A stretch of 64,000 bases of DNA, from contig JACCVY010000247.1 in the NCBI GenBank assembly GCA_013697915.1, positions 62,001-126,000 on the forward strand, in the 5' to 3' direction. Every line of letters begins with the position of its first letter. Position 1 is the stretch's first letter. Positions 52,934-62,065 of the stretch are shown here, piece by piece. The stretch is from Blastocatellia bacterium (GTDB lineage: Bacteria; Acidobacteriota; Blastocatellia; Pyrinomonadales; Pyrinomonadaceae). The notes beneath the pieces are model-generated. The model had not been told where the DNA came from. It did no database searches and saw nothing but the letters and a program-made list of their open reading frames with translations. Position numbers and translations under genes: made by a program.

Positions 52934-55900
52934 TGTTTGCTCAACGTTCATTGTTCGTCATCTTGCTGCTCTCTGCCATCTGCCTACTGCCTGCTGCTTT
53001 CTCTTCAGCACAAAACGAAGCGGGACAATCACAACCGTCTCCATCGCCATTACCTTCCCCCTCGCCGTTGCCCTCGCCGTCACCGACGCCTCTAACCGGT
53101 CTGCATCAATGGGGCGCGGTAACGCTGTTTCATGGTCTGCCATCGGATCGAGTGCGCGCGATCACGCAAGGACTCGACGGCATGATGTGGTTCGGAACGG
53201 AAGCGGGTCTCGCAAGATTCGATGGTCGTCGCATGCAAACGATCAACGACGCGCAAATGCCGCAGGGTCGAGTACTTTCTCTCTTGACTGATGCGAACGG
53301 CGCGCTTTGGGTGGGAACAGACAACGGCGCGGCGCGTATCTTGAACGGCAGAGTCGATGCGGTGAAAGAGCTTCAAGGCCAGACCATCAATGCGATCATC
53401 GAACCGGAAAACGGCCATCTGCTGATGGCCAGCGAACAAGGCATGGTCTATGAATGCCGCACAAACAGCAGTGCGTTCCAGATAAAACAACTTCTCGCCA
53501 AGCCGCTTGAAAGCGCGGACAAAGACAAGCCCGGCGCTTTACCACTAACGAGTCTCACAATCGCCAACAACAAGCTATTAGTCGGTTCGCTCAGCCGTGG
53601 TTTGCTGGCGATTGAAAACAATTCGGCCACAGAGATGCAGGCGCGGCGGCCGGCCTTTTTTGTGCGCGCGTTGGCCACCGATGCGCGCGGGCAATTGTGG
53701 GTGGGAACCAGGAGCCGGAAAGATCAGCAGGCCTTGCATTCGGAGGATGGCTTTTCAGAAATGGCGAGCGCCGGAACGGTGACGAGAACGGTGGTCGCAT
53801 TGCGTCCCGGCCGCGCTGACGACATGTGGGTAGGAACTGACGGTCGCGGCGTATTCTATTTTCCCGCTTCCAGAAAAAGTGTGAACCTCACGTTTGACGG
53901 CACTGAGGGCGGCCTGCGTTCGGATCATATATTCGCGATCTTTGTCGATCGCGAGGATGTAGTCTGGTTTGGCACCGATCGCGGCGTTAGCCGTTACGAC
54001 CCGAACTCTCCGCGAGTTGAAAATATTGGCGACAACGCGGAAAGCAATTTTGTGCGCACGCTGTATCAAGCTTCCAGCGGTCACGTTTTGGCGGGCACAA
54101 ATCGCGGCTTGTTTGTTTACGATCCGAAGGCCGCGCGTTGGAATTCAATCAGCGACCTTTCGCGCAACATTATTTATTGCATTGCCGAAGACGACGCCGG
54201 GAGATTGCTAATTGGCTCGGCGGCGGGATTCTTCGTCGGTCCAAAACTGACGGGCGACCTGCAGCTCGAATCGCAAACTTTCGCGCGCATCGAGATTAGT
54301 TCCGGCGCGGCCGATGCAATTGGCAGCATTCGCGCGATAGCGCGTTTTCGCGGCGCTACTTATCTCGCCAGCTATGGTCGCGGCCTCGAACGCTTTGCGG
54401 ACAATCGCGTGACCAGCGTCTGGCCCAACGATGCCAACAACAGCCGTGAAATAATCAGTCTGTTTGCTGATGGCGACCTAAGACTATTGCTGGGGACGAG
54501 CAAGGACGGTGTGCTTAGTTTCGACGGCGCACAAGCGAGCAGCGAGCCGGAGTTTGCAAAACTAAACAACATAACCGTGCGCTCGATCACTCAAACAGCA
54601 GCGCAGACACTTTGGTTTGCTACCAGTCGCGGCGTGTTTCTTTGTCGCGCCGGCAACGATTGTGTTGCCGCGGCCACAGGCTATGAAGCACGTTTTTTGC
54701 AGCGAGGGTCAAACGAGAAAGATAACGCCGTGTGGTGCGCGACGACTGCAAGCGGCCTTTTGAAAATCTCACTTGACGACAAACTCGATGCGCCGCTCGT
54801 CTCCCAACTTGATGCCGAGCAGGGCTTGCCTTCGCAGAATGCTTTCACCGTGCTGCCGCTGACGGGAGCGGATGGACGCGCATCATTATTGGTTGGCACC
54901 AGCCGCGGCATTGCGCGTTTCGCACCGGACACTTTCGCGCCCACAGTCTACGCTGCGCGCGTCATTAGCAAACGGGTCCACTCGCCTGCAGAATTGCAGT
55001 CGGGTATTTATCTCGAATACCCGCAGAACGGTTTGTTACTCGATGTAGCAGCCATTAGCAGCCGAACTTTTCCGGAGCAGTTTCAATATGCGTTCACGTT
55101 GACGAATGCAAAAGGCGAACTGATCAAACAGAAAGTTTCGCATGAATCGCAATTCGCGATGGAGAGTTTGTCGCCGGGCAAATATCGCGTGACCGCCCGT
55201 GCTTTCAGCCGGGACCTCGTCTCGTCTGAACCACTGTCATTTGAATTGACGATTGCGAAAGCGCCTTTCCCATGGACCTCAACAGCGCTTGCGATCCTGT
55301 TGACGCTTGCTCTGCTGGCATTGTTTTGGGCGATCGAAGAACGGCGCAGGATCGCAAGAACAAGCGCGGCATTGGTCACCGCAAATCGTGAACTCGCAGA
55401 TGCGCGTTTGAATCTCGCCAACGAAGCCGAGCGCGAACGACGCCGTATTGCTCGGGACCTTCACGATCAAACGCTGGCTGACTTGCGACATCTGATGTTG
55501 ATGAGTGATCAGTCGGTTGCAGACGGACGCCCGTCTCCAGGCGCGGATACGTTGCGCACCGAGATAGAATCCATCTCGCAGGAAGTGCGCCGCATCTGCG
55601 AGGACCTCAGTCCGTCGGTGCTACAAAATGTTGGTTTTGCCGCGGCGCTTGAGTTTGCTTTGTCACATGCGGTGCAGGACGCGCCGGCAGAACGAAAGTT
55701 TGAGTACGAATTTGTCTGCGACGATGCGCTGGAAGAGCAAGTGCAATTAACGCCGAACGTGCAGATGCAAATCTATCGTATCGTGCAGGAGGCCTTGAAC
55801 AACATTTGCCGTCATTCGGGCGCGAGCCGTGTAAAGATGCACGTGGGTGTTACGGCGAACAGCGATTTTGAGTTAACGATCACTGATAATGGTCGGGAGT

Positions 55901-56061
55901 TTGATCCCGCGCGGGAAACGCGCAAGGAAGGTCGGGGTCTGGCAAACATGCGCGCTCGCGCGAGTTTGATCGATGCGAAGATTAGTTGGGAAAAACTGGA
56001 GGGCGCTGGAACTGTTTTTACTTTGCAGCTCAAAAGAGCGGGGGCAAGCCACCCTTCCTGA
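52933..56061 (+). CDS. Beta-propeller hybrid-type sensor histidine kinase (HisKA_3)
   Basis: A 1042-residue membrane sensor. After a signal peptide (to about residue 26) comes a Pro-Ser tract of near-repeats (PSPSPLPSPSP, about 36-55). About twelve propeller blades with W(F/V)GT repeats (MWFGTEAG, LWVGTDNG, VWFGTDRG) span about 58-670, and then a Y_Y_Y-like domain. The membrane helix is at about 778-800. The kinase core begins ERRRIARDLHDQTLADLRHL with His844 as phosphorylation site, followed by HATPase motifs QIYRIVQEALNNICRH and GRGLANMRARA. It probably senses a glycan or ligand outside and phosphorylates the coupled regulator. Its last residues (RAGASHPS) come from a MITE arm. Confidence 0.93.
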   Translation: MFAQRSLFVILLLSAICLLPAAFSSAQNEAGQSQPSPSPLPSPSPLPSPSPTPLTGLHQWGAVTLFHGLPSDRVRAITQGLDGMMWFGTEAGLARFDGRRMQTINDAQMPQGRVLSLLTDANGALWVGTDNGAARILNGRVDAVKELQGQTINAIIEPENGHLLMASEQGMVYECRTNSSAFQIKQLLAKPLESADKDKPGALPLTSLTIANNKLLVGSLSRGLLAIENNSATEMQARRPAFFVRALATDARGQLWVGTRSRKDQQALHSEDGFSEMASAGTVTRTVVALRPGRADDMWVGTDGRGVFYFPASRKSVNLTFDGTEGGLRSDHIFAIFVDREDVVWFGTDRGVSRYDPNSPRVENIGDNAESNFVRTLYQASSGHVLAGTNRGLFVYDPKAARWNSISDLSRNIIYCIAEDDAGRLLIGSAAGFFVGPKLTGDLQLESQTFARIEISSGAADAIGSIRAIARFRGATYLASYGRGLERFADNRVTSVWPNDANNSREIISLFADGDLRLLLGTSKDGVLSFDGAQASSEPEFAKLNNITVRSITQTAAQTLWFATSRGVFLCRAGNDCVAAATGYEARFLQRGSNEKDNAVWCATTASGLLKISLDDKLDAPLVSQLDAEQGLPSQNAFTVLPLTGADGRASLLVGTSRGIARFAPDTFAPTVYAARVISKRVHSPAELQSGIYLEYPQNGLLLDVAAISSRTFPEQFQYAFTLTNAKGELIKQKVSHESQFAMESLSPGKYRVTARAFSRDLVSSEPLSFELTIAKAPFPWTSTALAILLTLALLALFWAIEERRRIARTSAALVTANRELADARLNLANEAERERRRIARDLHDQTLADLRHLMLMSDQSVADGRPSPGADTLRTEIESISQEVRRICEDLSPSVLQNVGFAAALEFALSHAVQDAPAERKFEYEFVCDDALEEQVQLTPNVQMQIYRIVQEALNNICRHSGASRVKMHVGVTANSDFELTITDNGREFDPARETRKEGRGLANMRARASLIDAKISWEKLEGAGTVFTLQLKRAGASHPS

Positions 56062-56254
56062 CTTCGAGACTATTCTAATTGTTAGTGCAGACGAAGCTTG
56101 AGGGACCTTCAGTGAAGAACTAAGCCGCTCTTCCTGACTTCGAGACCATTCTACTTATTGGTGCAGATGAAGGTTGAAGGGCTTTCAGGGAAGAAGAAGT
56201 ATTAACTCAGATTGTCTCAAGGTCAGGAAGGGCGGCTTGCCCCCGCCGACTTGA
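56034..56254. mobile_element. MITE-like element, family 1, copy 4, with internal tandem duplication
   Basis: Outer arms AGCGGGGGCAAGCCACCCTT (56036 onward) and their inverse (56213-56247) bound about 210 bases. Inside are two direct copies of about 77 bases starting CTTCCTGACTTCGAGAC (56052 and 56130). The left arm lies in the kinase gene and gives its stop; the right arm ends about 20 bases before psuG. Confidence 0.83.
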
Positions 56255-56271
56255 GCTGGGCAAATCGAAAA

Positions 56272-57177
56272 ATGGATAATTCGTTTTTTAATCTCAGTCC
56301 GGAAGTCGAATCAGCGATTTCATCAAAAGAGCCAATCGTTGCGCTTGAGTCAACCGTCATCGCGCACGGCCTTCCACGCCCGCAAAATCTCGCCACGGCG
56401 CGCCGGCTTGAAGAAATTGTTCGCGCAGCAGGCGCAATGCCGGCAACGATTGCGATCCTCGATGGCAAACTCCGGGTTGGACTAACAGAAGAACAAGTTC
56501 GCTTCATCGCTGAAAACAACGACATCAAGAAAGTCAGCATTCGCGATCTGCCAATCGCTGTCGCGCAGAAGTGGAATGGCGCAACGACGGTGGCGACCAC
56601 GAGTTGGATTGCTCAACGCGCCGGCATCGAGGTCTTTGCTACCGGCGGTATTGGTGGCGTACATCGCGGCTCGTTGCCGGATATTTCCGCCGACTTGGCG
56701 GCGCTCGCTTCGACGTCGATCATTGTTGTTTGCTCCGGCGCCAAGATCGTTCTTGACCTGGCCGCGACGCGCGAATGGCTTGAGACCAACGGCATCACAG
56801 TGGTCGGTTACGGCTGCGACGAAATGCCCGCATTCTATTCGCCAGGCAGCGGCTTGCCAGTTGACGTTTCAGTTGATGGTCCATCCGACGTCGCGCAACT
56901 TTTTCGCGCGCAGCAGGGATTGGAGCTGGATCGCGCATTGTTGGTAACTGTTCCAGTGCCCGCGGAATTTGCAGTCCCGGCTGATCAGTTGCAGCAAACG
57001 CTTGCTGCCGCTTTGAAGCAAGCGGAAGCGCAAAGCGTTTCCGGACGGGAGTTAACACCGTTTCTGTTGTCGCGCATGGCCGAAACCAGTAAAGGGGCCA
57101 CGCTGAGAGCCAACATCGCGTTGCTCGAAAACAACGCGCGCGTGGCCGCAGAAATTGCCTACACGCTTTCAGCGTAA
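56272..57177 (+). CDS. psuG: Pseudouridine-5'-phosphate glycosidase
   Basis: A 301-residue enzyme cleaving pseudouridine 5'-phosphate to uracil and ribose 5-phosphate. Matches are VALESTVIAHGLPRPQNL, TVATTSWIAQRAGIEVFATGGIGGVHRG and VVCSGAKIVLDLAATREWLE. The track start is 20 codons early and translates MITE DNA; ATG 56272 (MDNSFFNL) is preferred. The pseudouridine kinase psuK normally paired with it is not adjacent. Confidence 0.94.
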   Translation: MDNSFFNLSPEVESAISSKEPIVALESTVIAHGLPRPQNLATARRLEEIVRAAGAMPATIAILDGKLRVGLTEEQVRFIAENNDIKKVSIRDLPIAVAQKWNGATTVATTSWIAQRAGIEVFATGGIGGVHRGSLPDISADLAALASTSIIVVCSGAKIVLDLAATREWLETNGITVVGYGCDEMPAFYSPGSGLPVDVSVDGPSDVAQLFRAQQGLELDRALLVTVPVPAEFAVPADQLQQTLAAALKQAEAQSVSGRELTPFLLSRMAETSKGATLRANIALLENNARVAAEIAYTLSA

Positions 57178-57264
57178 TAATCCGGGACTGGTTGAGCAGG
57201 ATTAACTGCGAAGCGCGGGGTGTGTTACTCTATGCGCCCAATCATCAAGCAGCAGGAGGAAATC

Positions 57265-57420
57265 ATGGCGGACCAAAAAGAGAAACAATGCAAAAACCCG
57301 GTGTGCACCTGTCCACCCCAACCCGACGGCAAGTATTGCAGCGCCTCATGCGAAGGCGCAGGCAAGACTCTTGAACTTGATTGCGATTGCGGCCATCCGG
57401 ACTGCCAAGGAAACTTCTGA
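57265..57420 (+). CDS. Bacterial metallothionein
   Basis: A 51-residue Cys-rich metal-binding protein. AGGAGG lies close before ATG 57265, so the first 15 track codons are excluded. Eight cysteines (9, 14, 16, 25, 29, 40, 42, 47) and His44 are arranged as in SmtA/BmtA metallothioneins: CKNPVCTC, YCSASCEG and CDCGHPDC. It should bind zinc or cadmium in a small cluster in the cytoplasm. Unlike SmtA, no ArsR-type regulator is adjacent. Confidence 0.9.
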   Translation: MADQKEKQCKNPVCTCPPQPDGKYCSASCEGAGKTLELDCDCGHPDCQGNF

Positions 57421-57444
57421 TTATTTTCCGGATTCAGCGTAGGC

Positions 57445-58242
57445 TCACTTCTGATGTTTCGCGATGAGAATCGCCAGGCGGTTCGCTGCAAGTGGATCAA
57501 GCTGGAGCAGTTTTTCTTTCTGCTCCAGCGCCTTCTCAGTATTGCCCAAAACCAAATAACTGATTCCGAGATTGTAATAGAACGAAGGGTTATCAGGCCG
57601 CAGACTGATAGCCTTTTCGTGAAGCGCAATGGCTTCACGCGTTCGACCCGATTTCGCAAAGGTTACGGCCATGCCGTCGTAACCGAGATCGTAATCGGGA
57701 TGATCGCGCATCAGCACACGGTAAACAAACTCGGCGTATTGCAATTGGCCCATCTGGCTGTAGCTGAGGCCCATGTTGAATTGCGCAATAAGCAGATTGC
57801 GATCGAGTTGGGTGGCCCGCTGAAAAGCTGTGACCGCCTGCGAGTATTGTTTTAGATACGCGAGCGCTTCACCCAGGTTGTTGTAAGCTTCCGCAGAATT
57901 CGGTTCGAGCAGGATGGAGTGCTGAAACGCGTTCACAGCATCAGTGTACTTTTTGAACTGTAGATAGACGGTGCCGGCGTTGAAGTACGCCAGGGCCGCA
58001 CTTCTGGGCGCTTGTTTACTTAACGCTACTACCTGGCGATAAGCGCGGATCGCATCATCGTAATGACCCTCTTCCTGCGCCGTCTGTGCGACGCTCATTA
58101 AACGCTCAACTTCGTTGGCTGCGTCGTTTTGCTGTTGCGCGGCCACGCCACCCGCTACGATCGCCAGAATAAAGAGGAGTGCCGGCAACCGAGCCAGTGC
58201 GACTCTTATGTAACCATTGAAATTTGTAGAATGTGCAACCAT
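57445..58242 (-). CDS. TPR-repeat protein with N-terminal membrane segment
   Basis: A 265-residue protein with one N-terminal hydrophobic stretch (LPALLFILAIVAGGVAAQ), read as signal peptide or anchor, then about six tetratricopeptide repeats (for example GHYDDAIRAYRQVVAL, AEAYNNLGEALAYLKQY, PSFYYNLGISYLVLGN). TPRs serve as protein-binding scaffolds; no partner is evident. ATG 58242 is preferred to the TTG at 58248. Confidence 0.85.
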   Translation of the reverse strand: MVAHSTNFNGYIRVALARLPALLFILAIVAGGVAAQQQNDAANEVERLMSVAQTAQEEGHYDDAIRAYRQVVALSKQAPRSAALAYFNAGTVYLQFKKYTDAVNAFQHSILLEPNSAEAYNNLGEALAYLKQYSQAVTAFQRATQLDRNLLIAQFNMGLSYSQMGQLQYAEFVYRVLMRDHPDYDLGYDGMAVTFAKSGRTREAIALHEKAISLRPDNPSFYYNLGISYLVLGNTEKALEQKEKLLQLDPLAANRLAILIAKHQK

Positions 58243-58336
58243 TCGCAAATCGCGTCGTCTTGACTAAATAACCAACCAATCACGCCAAATGTTTCCGCAT
58301 CCTCGCCTGTTGTCGTTTTAACAATCTGATTTTCAA

Positions 58337-59038
58337 TCAGCTCCCAGCTAGTTGCAAAAACTCCGCGGCCAAACGCGGGCCCGTTCCTTCATCTTCGTGT
58401 TTGAAAAATACAAAAGTCTCGTTCCAATTCTGCTCCCGAATCCGCGTTAGCCAATCCTTCAAATGCTCTTCTGAATACAACACGCGCCGCAGACGCAGAT
58501 AACCCCAATCCGCTGTCTTGTCGATGTGCGTCGCCGGCAAATCATCGGTATCGGAAATGCAAAGCGCACAATTTCTCGCTCGTAACAGCGCCAGCACGTC
58601 ATCGTCGAACCAGGTGGGATGACGAAACTCAAAAGCCGCGCGCGGCTGAGAGGGCAGTTCGCCAAGAAAGGTTTCCAGCCGCGGCAAATCTTTTTTCATA
58701 TTGGGCGGTAGTTGGAAAAGTACCGCGCCAAGTTGATCTTCCAGCATGGCGGCAATGTCCAGGAAATACTTTGCATCGTCGCCCACTTCTTTCAGTCGCT
58801 TAAAATGAGTGATGCGTTGCGGCGCCTTGAGCGAGAAGCGAAACGTTTTCGGCACCTGCTCTTTCCAATTTTCGAGCGTGCTCTTTTGCGGCAAGCGGTA
58901 GAAGGTGGCATTTATCTCAACCGTGCTCAGGCGCTCGGAATAAAAACGCAGCATTTCTTTCGCGGGAATCTTTTCGGGATAGAAACTTCCTTTCCATTCT
59001 TTATAGCTGTAACCGCTGGTGCCGACGTGGAGATTCAT
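58337..59038 (-). CDS. DUF72 family protein
   Basis: A 233-residue TIM-barrel-like protein of the YecE/DUF72 family. The N-terminal LHVGTSGYSYKEWKGSFYP is diagnostic, followed by STVEINATFYRLP and FRFSLKAPQRITH; AAFEFRHPTWFD and YLRLRR are also family positions. The biochemical role is not established. The start is set at ATG 59038, four codons inside the track ORF. Confidence 0.9.
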   Translation of the reverse strand: MNLHVGTSGYSYKEWKGSFYPEKIPAKEMLRFYSERLSTVEINATFYRLPQKSTLENWKEQVPKTFRFSLKAPQRITHFKRLKEVGDDAKYFLDIAAMLEDQLGAVLFQLPPNMKKDLPRLETFLGELPSQPRAAFEFRHPTWFDDDVLALLRARNCALCISDTDDLPATHIDKTADWGYLRLRRVLYSEEHLKDWLTRIREQNWNETFVFFKHEDEGTGPRLAAEFLQLAGS

Positions 59039-59187
59039 AGGAGGGATCAAGGCAGTCTAACTGCATCAGTTAACCGAGCTTTGCCGTCATAGTGCTGGTA
59101 ACCCGTTGTCGCGTCAAGTGCTTCTGTGGTACACAAGCGGCACAGATACTGACGACGTAATTAATTCCGCGAGCACGAGCAAGGTCT

Positions 59188-61140
59188 ATGTCTACAGTCA
59201 CAAACATCGAATCGCTACAGCGCGAAGATCGGGTCTTTCCACCGCCGCCAGAATTCTCGGGAAAAGCTTACGTCAAATCGATGGCCGAGCTGGAAAAGCT
59301 TCGCGCAGAGGCGAGCGCTGATCCGGAAAGCTTCTGGGCGCGTATGGCCGAAGAGCTGCACTGGTTTAAGAAGTGGGACACGGTGCTAAACTGGAAACCG
59401 CCCCATGCTGAATGGTTCGGAGGCGGGCGCATCAATGTTTCCTACAATTGCCTCGATCGCCATCTGCAAACGTGGCGGCGCAACAAGGCGGCGTTGATCT
59501 GGGAAGGCGAGCCGGGCGACGCACGGACTTTAACTTACCAACAGCTTCACACCGAAGTCTGCAAATTCGCAAACGTTCTTAAAGGCGCGGGAGTGGAGAC
59601 GGGTGATCGCGTCGCGCTTTACATGCCGTTAATTCCCGAGTTGGCAATATCGATGCTGGCCTGCGCGCGCATCGGGGCCACTCATTCGGTCATCTTCGGC
59701 GGCTTCTCGAGCGCTGCCTTGGTCGATCGCATCAACGACGCAAGTTGCAAACTTGTCGTAACGTCAGATGGCGGCTGGCGGCGCGGCAAGGAAGTGAAAC
59801 TGAAACCTGCGGTTGATGAAGCACTAAAACAAACTCCTTCCGTCAAGAACTGCATCGTCGTACGGCGCACCGGCGAGCATATTAATATGCAGCCCGGCCG
59901 CGATCACTGGTGGCATGAGTTGATGGCCAATGCAGCTTTAACCTGCCCGGCTGCCGAGTTGGACAGCGAGCATCCGCTTTACATTCTGTACACTTCGGGA
60001 ACCACCGGAAAACCGAAAGGCATTCTGCACACGACTGCCGGTTATTTATTACAGGCACACTTGACGACAAAGTGGGTGTTCGATCTCAAGGATGAAGACG
60101 TCTACTGGTGTACCGCGGACATCGGTTGGGTGACCGGTCATAGTTACGTTGTCTATGGTCCGCTCTCAAACGGGGCCACGGTTTTGATGTATGAAGGCGC
60201 GCCAAATCATCCCGAACCTGATCGCTTTTGGGATATAGTCGAACGTCATCGAGTTAATATTCTTTATACTGCCCCGACTGCAATTCGCGCCTTCATAAAA
60301 TGGGGCGAGCAGTGGCCCCTTAAACACGATCTCTCGAGCCTGCGCTTGTTGGGCACAGTGGGCGAGCCAATAAATCCGGAAGCGTGGATGTGGTATCACC
60401 AGATCATCGGCAAAGGCGCCTGTCCGATCGTCGACACCTGGTGGCAAACAGAAACCGGTGCGATTATGATCACCCCGTTGCCGGGCGCGACGCCGACAAA
60501 ACCCGGGTCCGCAACTAAACCCTTCCCTGGAATCGATGTGGCGGTGATGACGCGGGACGGACAAGAAGTCGGCGCAAACGAGGGCGGCTATCTGGTTATC
60601 AAACGCCCCTGGCCCTCGATGCTGCGGACCATCTGGGGCGACGACGGGCGTTATCGCGAGCAGTACTGGTCGCAGATTGAGAATATTTACTTTGCAGGGG
60701 ATGGCGCCCGGCGTGATGAAGACGGCTACTTCTGGATCATGGGACGCATCGACGACGTGATCAATGTCAGCGGCCATAGGCTGGGAACTGCAGAAGTGGA
60801 AAGCGCGCTGGTTTCGCATGAAGCAGTAGCTGAAGCTGCCGTAGTCGCCCGTCCGGATGAATTGAAAGGCTCGGCAATCGTCGCTTTTGTAACGCTTGAA
60901 GGTTCGCACACGCCCTCGGACCAATTGAATGCAGAGTTGCGCACGCACGTGGCAAAACAGATCGGCGCGCTGGCTCGACCTGATGACCTTCGGTTTACAG
61001 ACGCGCTGCCAAAAACACGATCCGGAAAAATCATGCGCCGCTTGCTGCGCGAGATTGCAACCACCGGCTCGGTTGCCGGGGATGTCACCACGCTCGAGGA
61101 TTTTTCTGTACTCGAGAAACTAAGGACCGGCGAAGAGTAG
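59188..61140 (+). CDS. acs: Acetyl-CoA synthetase
   Basis: A 650-residue AMP-forming ligase activating acetate to acetyl-CoA. Motifs: ATP loop [20 protein letters not shown], the hinge region [21 protein letters not shown], and the C-terminal catalytic lysine in [13 protein letters not shown], the usual acetylation control site. Length and architecture are standard. It is followed by two PilZ genes on the same strand, but a 136-base gap with repeats separates them. Confidence 0.96.
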   Translation: MSTVTNIESLQREDRVFPPPPEFSGKAYVKSMAELEKLRAEASADPESFWARMAEELHWFKKWDTVLNWKPPHAEWFGGGRINVSYNCLDRHLQTWRRNKAALIWEGEPGDARTLTYQQLHTEVCKFANVLKGAGVETGDRVALYMPLIPELAISMLACARIGATHSVIFGGFSSAALVDRINDASCKLVVTSDGGWRRGKEVKLKPAVDEALKQTPSVKNCIVVRRTGEHINMQPGRDHWWHELMANAALTCPAAELDSEHPLYILYTSGTTGKPKGILHTTAGYLLQAHLTTKWVFDLKDEDVYWCTADIGWVTGHSYVVYGPLSNGATVLMYEGAPNHPEPDRFWDIVERHRVNILYTAPTAIRAFIKWGEQWPLKHDLSSLRLLGTVGEPINPEAWMWYHQIIGKGACPIVDTWWQTETGAIMITPLPGATPTKPGSATKPFPGIDVAVMTRDGQEVGANEGGYLVIKRPWPSMLRTIWGDDGRYREQYWSQIENIYFAGDGARRDEDGYFWIMGRIDDVINVSGHRLGTAEVESALVSHEAVAEAAVVARPDELKGSAIVAFVTLEGSHTPSDQLNAELRTHVAKQIGALARPDDLRFTDALPKTRSGKIMRRLLREIATTGSVAGDVTTLEDFSVLEKLRTGEE

Positions 61141-61141
61141 T

Positions 61142-61256
61142 TTTTGAATTCCGTTGCATTTTGTGCCTGGTGCTTGAGACTTTTGTTTTGAGTTTTCAGT
61201 TTGAACTTCTGAATTCTGTCTTCTTGAATTCTGAATTCCGCTTTAGCGCTTTCGTC
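61142..61256. repeat. Degenerate heptamer array upstream of the PilZ genes
   Basis: Units such as TTCTGAA, TTCTGTC and TTCTTGAA (about 61207-61248) follow a more degenerate TTTGTGCC/TTGAGAC stretch. A GGAG ribosome-binding site lies after it, before the first PilZ start. Confidence 0.55.
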
Positions 61257-61276
61257 TGACCCAGGAGTAGCAAATA

Positions 61277-61687
61277 ATGTCTCGTGATATGGAAACAGAA
61301 ACTCGTTCAGGACCACGTTATCTAGTATCATTCGAAGTGCGCGCGGAGTGGGACGAGGCGGACGGATCGCACGTAGTCGTTCAGGGAACCACCGAGAATG
61401 TTGGCCCCGAAGGCACGTTGGTCCATCTGCCGCGCCAGCTTCCGGACGTCGGCAGCACGGTGCGCCTGGAGGTAGCAGGCGAGGACGGCCAGAAGTTACA
61501 GGTAATTGCTGAAGTGCTGCGTATCGAACGCAACCCGGGACATCCGCTGGCGGCGCTACAACTTCTCGGCGAGACAAACGAATGGAAGGGACTGATTTGG
61601 GAACCAGCTGCGCCGCGTGTTTCTGCGCCCGCGCGTAAGGTTGAGGATGACGACGAGGACGAAGAGGACGATGACTTCTCCAACTGA
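61277..61687 (+). CDS. PilZ-like domain protein with acidic tail
   Basis: A 136-residue protein. It resembles a PilZ domain with an incomplete c-di-GMP site: the usual N-x-S-x-x-G motif is NVGPEG here (Ser replaced by Gly), and the RxxxR arm is not clear (SGPRYLVSFEVRAEW). The chain ends with a strongly acidic tail (DDDEDEEDDD). Binding of c-di-GMP is therefore doubtful. It lies 12 bases before a second PilZ gene. Confidence 0.75.
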   Translation: MSRDMETETRSGPRYLVSFEVRAEWDEADGSHVVVQGTTENVGPEGTLVHLPRQLPDVGSTVRLEVAGEDGQKLQVIAEVLRIERNPGHPLAALQLLGETNEWKGLIWEPAAPRVSAPARKVEDDDEDEEDDDFSN

Positions 61688-61699
61688 AGGAGTTTCCCG

Positions 61700-62053
61700 A
61701 TGAGTGCAGCCCACACGTTGCCCTATGATGAACGACGCAAGTATCCACGTTATGACGTCAACACGCGGCTGACCCTGGCGATCGGAGATGAAAGTTTGAA
61801 TGAATCGATTGGATTGGGTGAGCCGGGCTACATCAGCCTTGGTGGCTTGCGCGTTTGCAATCTGCCCGCTTGCCCTAACGTGCGGGTAGGCGATCAACTA
61901 GGGCTGTTGCTCATCGATCAGGAAGAAGCACTTTCTTTGCGCGGCGAGGTGGTCCATCACGCCACGCCGGACACGTTTGGCGTGGAGTTTCGCAGCGTCA
62001 CACCGAGTGACCAACGAGCCGTCGGCAGTATCATCGCCCGGCTCTACACCTAA
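61700..62053 (+). CDS. PilZ domain protein
   Basis: A 117-residue single PilZ domain. The N-terminal RRKYPRYDV fits the RxxxR c-di-GMP arm well. The second motif is YISLGG, keeping Ser and Gly but lacking the usual Asp/Asn. It is probably a c-di-GMP-responsive or protein-interaction adaptor. It follows the first PilZ gene by 12 bases and precedes the AI-2E transporter gene by 12 bases. Confidence 0.85.
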   Translation: MSAAHTLPYDERRKYPRYDVNTRLTLAIGDESLNESIGLGEPGYISLGGLRVCNLPACPNVRVGDQLGLLLIDQEEALSLRGEVVHHATPDTFGVEFRSVTPSDQRAVGSIIARLYT

Positions 62054-62065
62054 CCAATTCAAAGA

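Noticed and set aside
60166-61748. Long antisense ORFs of 260 and 340 residues opposite acs and the first PilZ gene
   Set aside because: They are the complement of a fully conserved acs frame with typical codon-position bias. The 340-residue one also reads through a heptamer array (RIQEDRIQKF), and neither has a recognisable domain.
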